From NCBI GenBank assembly GCA_026770585.1, contig MU647848.1, positions 30,409 through 46,241 on the forward strand: a stretch of DNA of 15,833 nucleotides. The letters run 5' to 3'. Positions 14,414 through 15,833 of this stretch are shown here, in pieces. The notes beneath the pieces are model-generated. The model saw nothing but the letters and a program-made list of their open reading frames with translations. It made no database searches and had not been told where the DNA came from. The position numbers were made by a program, and so were the translations under genes. The stretch is from Baffinella frigidus. Taxonomy: Eukaryota; Cryptophyceae; Cryptomonadales; Baffinellaceae. The first letter of the stretch is position 1; every line of letters starts with the position of its first letter.

Positions 14414-15833
14414 GCTGCTCGAGCAGAGATGACCCGGACCCCCCGCCCGGGCCGTCACAGAATCCTTCTGTGACGGCACATGCGTCAGGCATGCCATCTC
14501 CCGCAGCTCAACACCGTACTCCTGACTGTTCCGCGCCGATACTCCCGGCGCCCTGCGCCACCCTGATACTTGATGATGCTGCCGTCGCCGAGGTGTTCAC
14601 CACGCAGTGCCCCCCGGAACCGAAAGTTCATCACAGCTCTCTGCCCCGCAGCATCCTCAACCTCGCGGGTCACTCTTCCACTGCGGTGCCCTTCCGAGTT
14701 CTTTGGGATAGTGGCTCGAGCCATTGCGTCCTCTCACCTGGCGCTGCACACTCACTGGGTTTCGACGTCCCCGCCAAGGCGTCTGGTACCGGCTCCATCA
14801 CCGTAGCGGATGGGTCCAACAGTGCCGTCTACGGATGGACCCCTTCTGACGTGCGCATTCGACTCCCACACCACGTACTCGACAGTACCGGTCTGGGCCC
14901 GCGCGTTCAGCTACTTCCAAGCGCCCGTTTCGTGGTGGCTGACATCACCGAGGACGTGATCATGGGTTTCGACTACATCCTACCTCTGCAGGGCGGTTTC
15001 GTCCTTAACGACTCCACCCCCAGTTACAAGATCTCGGTGACCCCCACTACAGGCTCTCCTACAGTGTTAATCCCACTCCTCGGAAGACCCCGAGGCACGT
15101 GCGAACACTACGTCTTCGACGAGGGGCCTTGTGGACCATCGGTCGAAACGCATTTCTGTGATATCGCCCCCGGCCCTGTCGACTCCGGAGGTATTTCCAC
15201 TACGGAGCGTCACGTGCGCCGCAGTGCTACTAAGAATCGCAAGAACGCTGCAGCCCTGACTAACTACGCGCGCGACAATCCTCATATGGTGCACCACGTT
15301 GAGGTGCGACTTTCCGACCCCATGATGCCGGATGAGTCGCTCTTCGCCAAGACAACCCCGTTGTCGGCAACGCCACCCGCCGCCGCAGTCGACGATCCAC
15401 GTCGGGCCCAGGCTTGGCTTGATGTCGTGGCACGCTTTCCTGAGGTCTTTCGAAAACCTCATTCGCTACCTCCCTACCGTTTCGTCAACGGGAGCTGCAA
15501 CCTCAAACCGGGAGCATCCATCCCACCACGTGCGGGGGTCGGACGGCTAAGTCAAGAAGAAATCGAATACACCAAGGCCATCCTTATGGATTATCTCAAC
15601 AAAGGTTGGATTCGGCCGAGCTACTCGGGTACGGCGGCTCGTCTCTTCTTTGTGACCAAACCGGACGGAAGCCTGCGCTCCGTGGTGGACTACCGCGCTC
15701 TCAACGAAGTTCTCGAGACACAGTACTTTCCCCCACCGGAATGGACCAACATCGTGAACCAGCTGGGAGCGTCGGTATGGTTCAGCAGCTTCGATTGCTC
15801 CGACTTCTTCTTCCAAAACCGCTTGCGAGATGA
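14296..15833 (+). CDS. pol: Pol: aspartic protease and N-terminal part of reverse transcriptase, 3' partial
   Basis: The frame opens after a stop at 14293 and runs off the right edge (512 codons). It is -1 relative to Gag and has no ATG placed to serve as a normal start before the protease, so entry by frameshift near 14398 is expected. After a Pro/Ser-rich linker, the protease shows V-L-W-D-S-G-S-S (catalytic Asp at 14707) and the second family motif D-V-I-M-G-F-D-Y (14953-14976), matching the Ty3/gypsy D-V-I-L-G-M-D-W pattern. A spacer leads to LPPYRF (about 15466), then GWIRPS (15604), LFFVTKPDGSLRSVVDYRALNE (by parts, about 15640-15708) and F-D-C-S-D-F-F-F-Q with the first catalytic RT Asp at 15793. 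The window ends just after this, before the Y/F-x-D-D motif. The protease matures the polyproteins and RT copies RNA to DNA. Both catalytic elements seen are intact. Within RT motif A a Phe replaces the usual small residue. Confidence 0.93.
14398..14404 (+). promoter_or_regulatory. Putative -1 frameshift slippery site G-GGA-AAT
   Basis: The heptamer fits X-XXY-YYZ in the phase of the Gag frame: GGA and AAT are Gag codons. It sits within the Gag/Pol overlap (14296-14413), two codons before the Gag UGA at 14411. A -1 slip here moves the ribosome into exactly the protease-RT frame. Related GGGAAA heptamers serve retroviral gag-pro frameshifting. A palindrome begins 11 bases downstream and a stable hairpin lies further on. 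Confidence 0.7.
14415..14426 (+). repeat. 12-bp perfect palindrome after the slippery site
   Basis: CTGCTCGAGCAG is its own reverse complement and starts 11 bases after the slippery heptamer. As RNA it could form a 4-bp stem with a UCGA loop, or pair between two RNA molecules. Alone it is weak as a frameshift stimulator, but it lies where one is expected and is followed by a C/G-rich stretch (14431-14452) that might pair in a larger fold. Confidence 0.4.
14451..14477 (+). repeat. Perfect 10-bp hairpin in the Gag-Pol junction
   Basis: GCCGTCACAG (14451-14460) and CTGTGACGGC (14468-14477) are exact reverse complements around the 7-base loop AATCCTT. The stem is GC-rich and should be stable in RNA. 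It starts 46 bases after the slippery heptamer, further than the usual 5-9-base spacing, so it may be part of a larger structure, or serve another purpose such as packaging. It lies inside coding sequence of the protease frame. Confidence 0.6.

Larger units (their letters stand above)
1..15833 (+). mobile_element. Internal part of a giant Ty3/gypsy-like LTR retrotransposon (both ends missing)
   Basis: The order Gag with zinc knuckle, aspartic protease, then reverse transcriptase is seen directly between 11984 and 15833, and it is the order of Ty3/gypsy (Metaviridae-type) elements. The rest of RT, RNase H and integrase would lie to the right of the window. No long terminal repeat, tRNA-type primer site or polypurine tract was found. 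The upstream coding (1-12212) is assigned to the same element by inference: there is no gap, no LTR and no opposing gene before gag, and a coiled-coil region at the end of the upstream frame runs directly into the Gag frame. The alternative is a host gene into which, or next to which, the gag-pol part inserted. Retroelement identity of the right-hand 4 kb is near certain; the assignment of the left 12 kb is likely but unproven. Confidence 0.8.

Noticed and set aside
14980-15460. Possible separate domain between protease and RT
   Set aside because: The spacer holds only short basic and Pro/Ala-rich stretches and the usual lead-in to RT; nothing recognisable beyond that.

Overview
The window is best read as an internal piece of a very large Ty3/gypsy-type LTR retrotransposon in a GC-rich eukaryotic nuclear genome. 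The anchor is at the right end: a retroviral-type aspartic protease (D-S-G at 14707-14715) followed by the start of a reverse transcriptase whose motifs match Ty3/gypsy elements (GWIRPS, VVDYRALNE, first catalytic Asp at 15793). Before these lies a Gag-like protein with a zinc knuckle and an Arg-Gly-rich tail. No LTR, primer-binding site or polypurine tract lies in the window, both ends are open, and I cannot name the host. Bacterial features (Shine-Dalgarno-spaced genes, tRNA, rRNA, CRISPR) are absent, and all convincing coding is on the plus strand.

Layout. (1) 1-8651: one open frame of at least 2882 codons, entering from the left edge. It begins in a degenerate tandem repeat, then carries about five tandem hydrophobic hairpins (1066-2196), then copies of a recurring globular module (clearest at 2660-3222 and 3845-4470) separated by Ser/Thr/Pro-rich linkers, then beta-rich-looking sequence (5500-6720) and a long basic disordered tract (6770-8200). 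(2) 8649-8651: a single UAG. The same frame stays open for another 1186 codons to 12212, with zinc-finger-like motifs and a terminal coiled coil. (3) 11984-13828: Gag-like ORF in the -1 frame relative to the upstream ORF, with capsid-like helical sequence and an expanded zinc knuckle. (4) 13826-13828: a second in-frame UAG. The Gag frame continues as obvious RG-rich coding to 14413. (5) 14398-14404: a correctly phased G-GGA-AAT slippery heptamer, two codons before the Gag-frame UGA, leading by -1 frameshift into (6) protease-RT, open from 14296 to the right edge.

How the parts may work together. Gag, protease and RT are the usual replication set. The about 4070 codons ahead of gag are not. 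I see no known family there. Extra ORFs upstream of gag are known in plant Ogre/Tat elements, but not of this size or with tandem membrane hairpins as far as I know. The frame interruptions (two UAGs, two -1 steps) could be programmed recoding, or decay or sequence error in this copy. The gag-pol step looks programmed and the second UAG is flanked by selected coding on both sides. The others are less certain. CpG dinucleotides look abundant by eye, which argues against heavy CpG-methylation decay.
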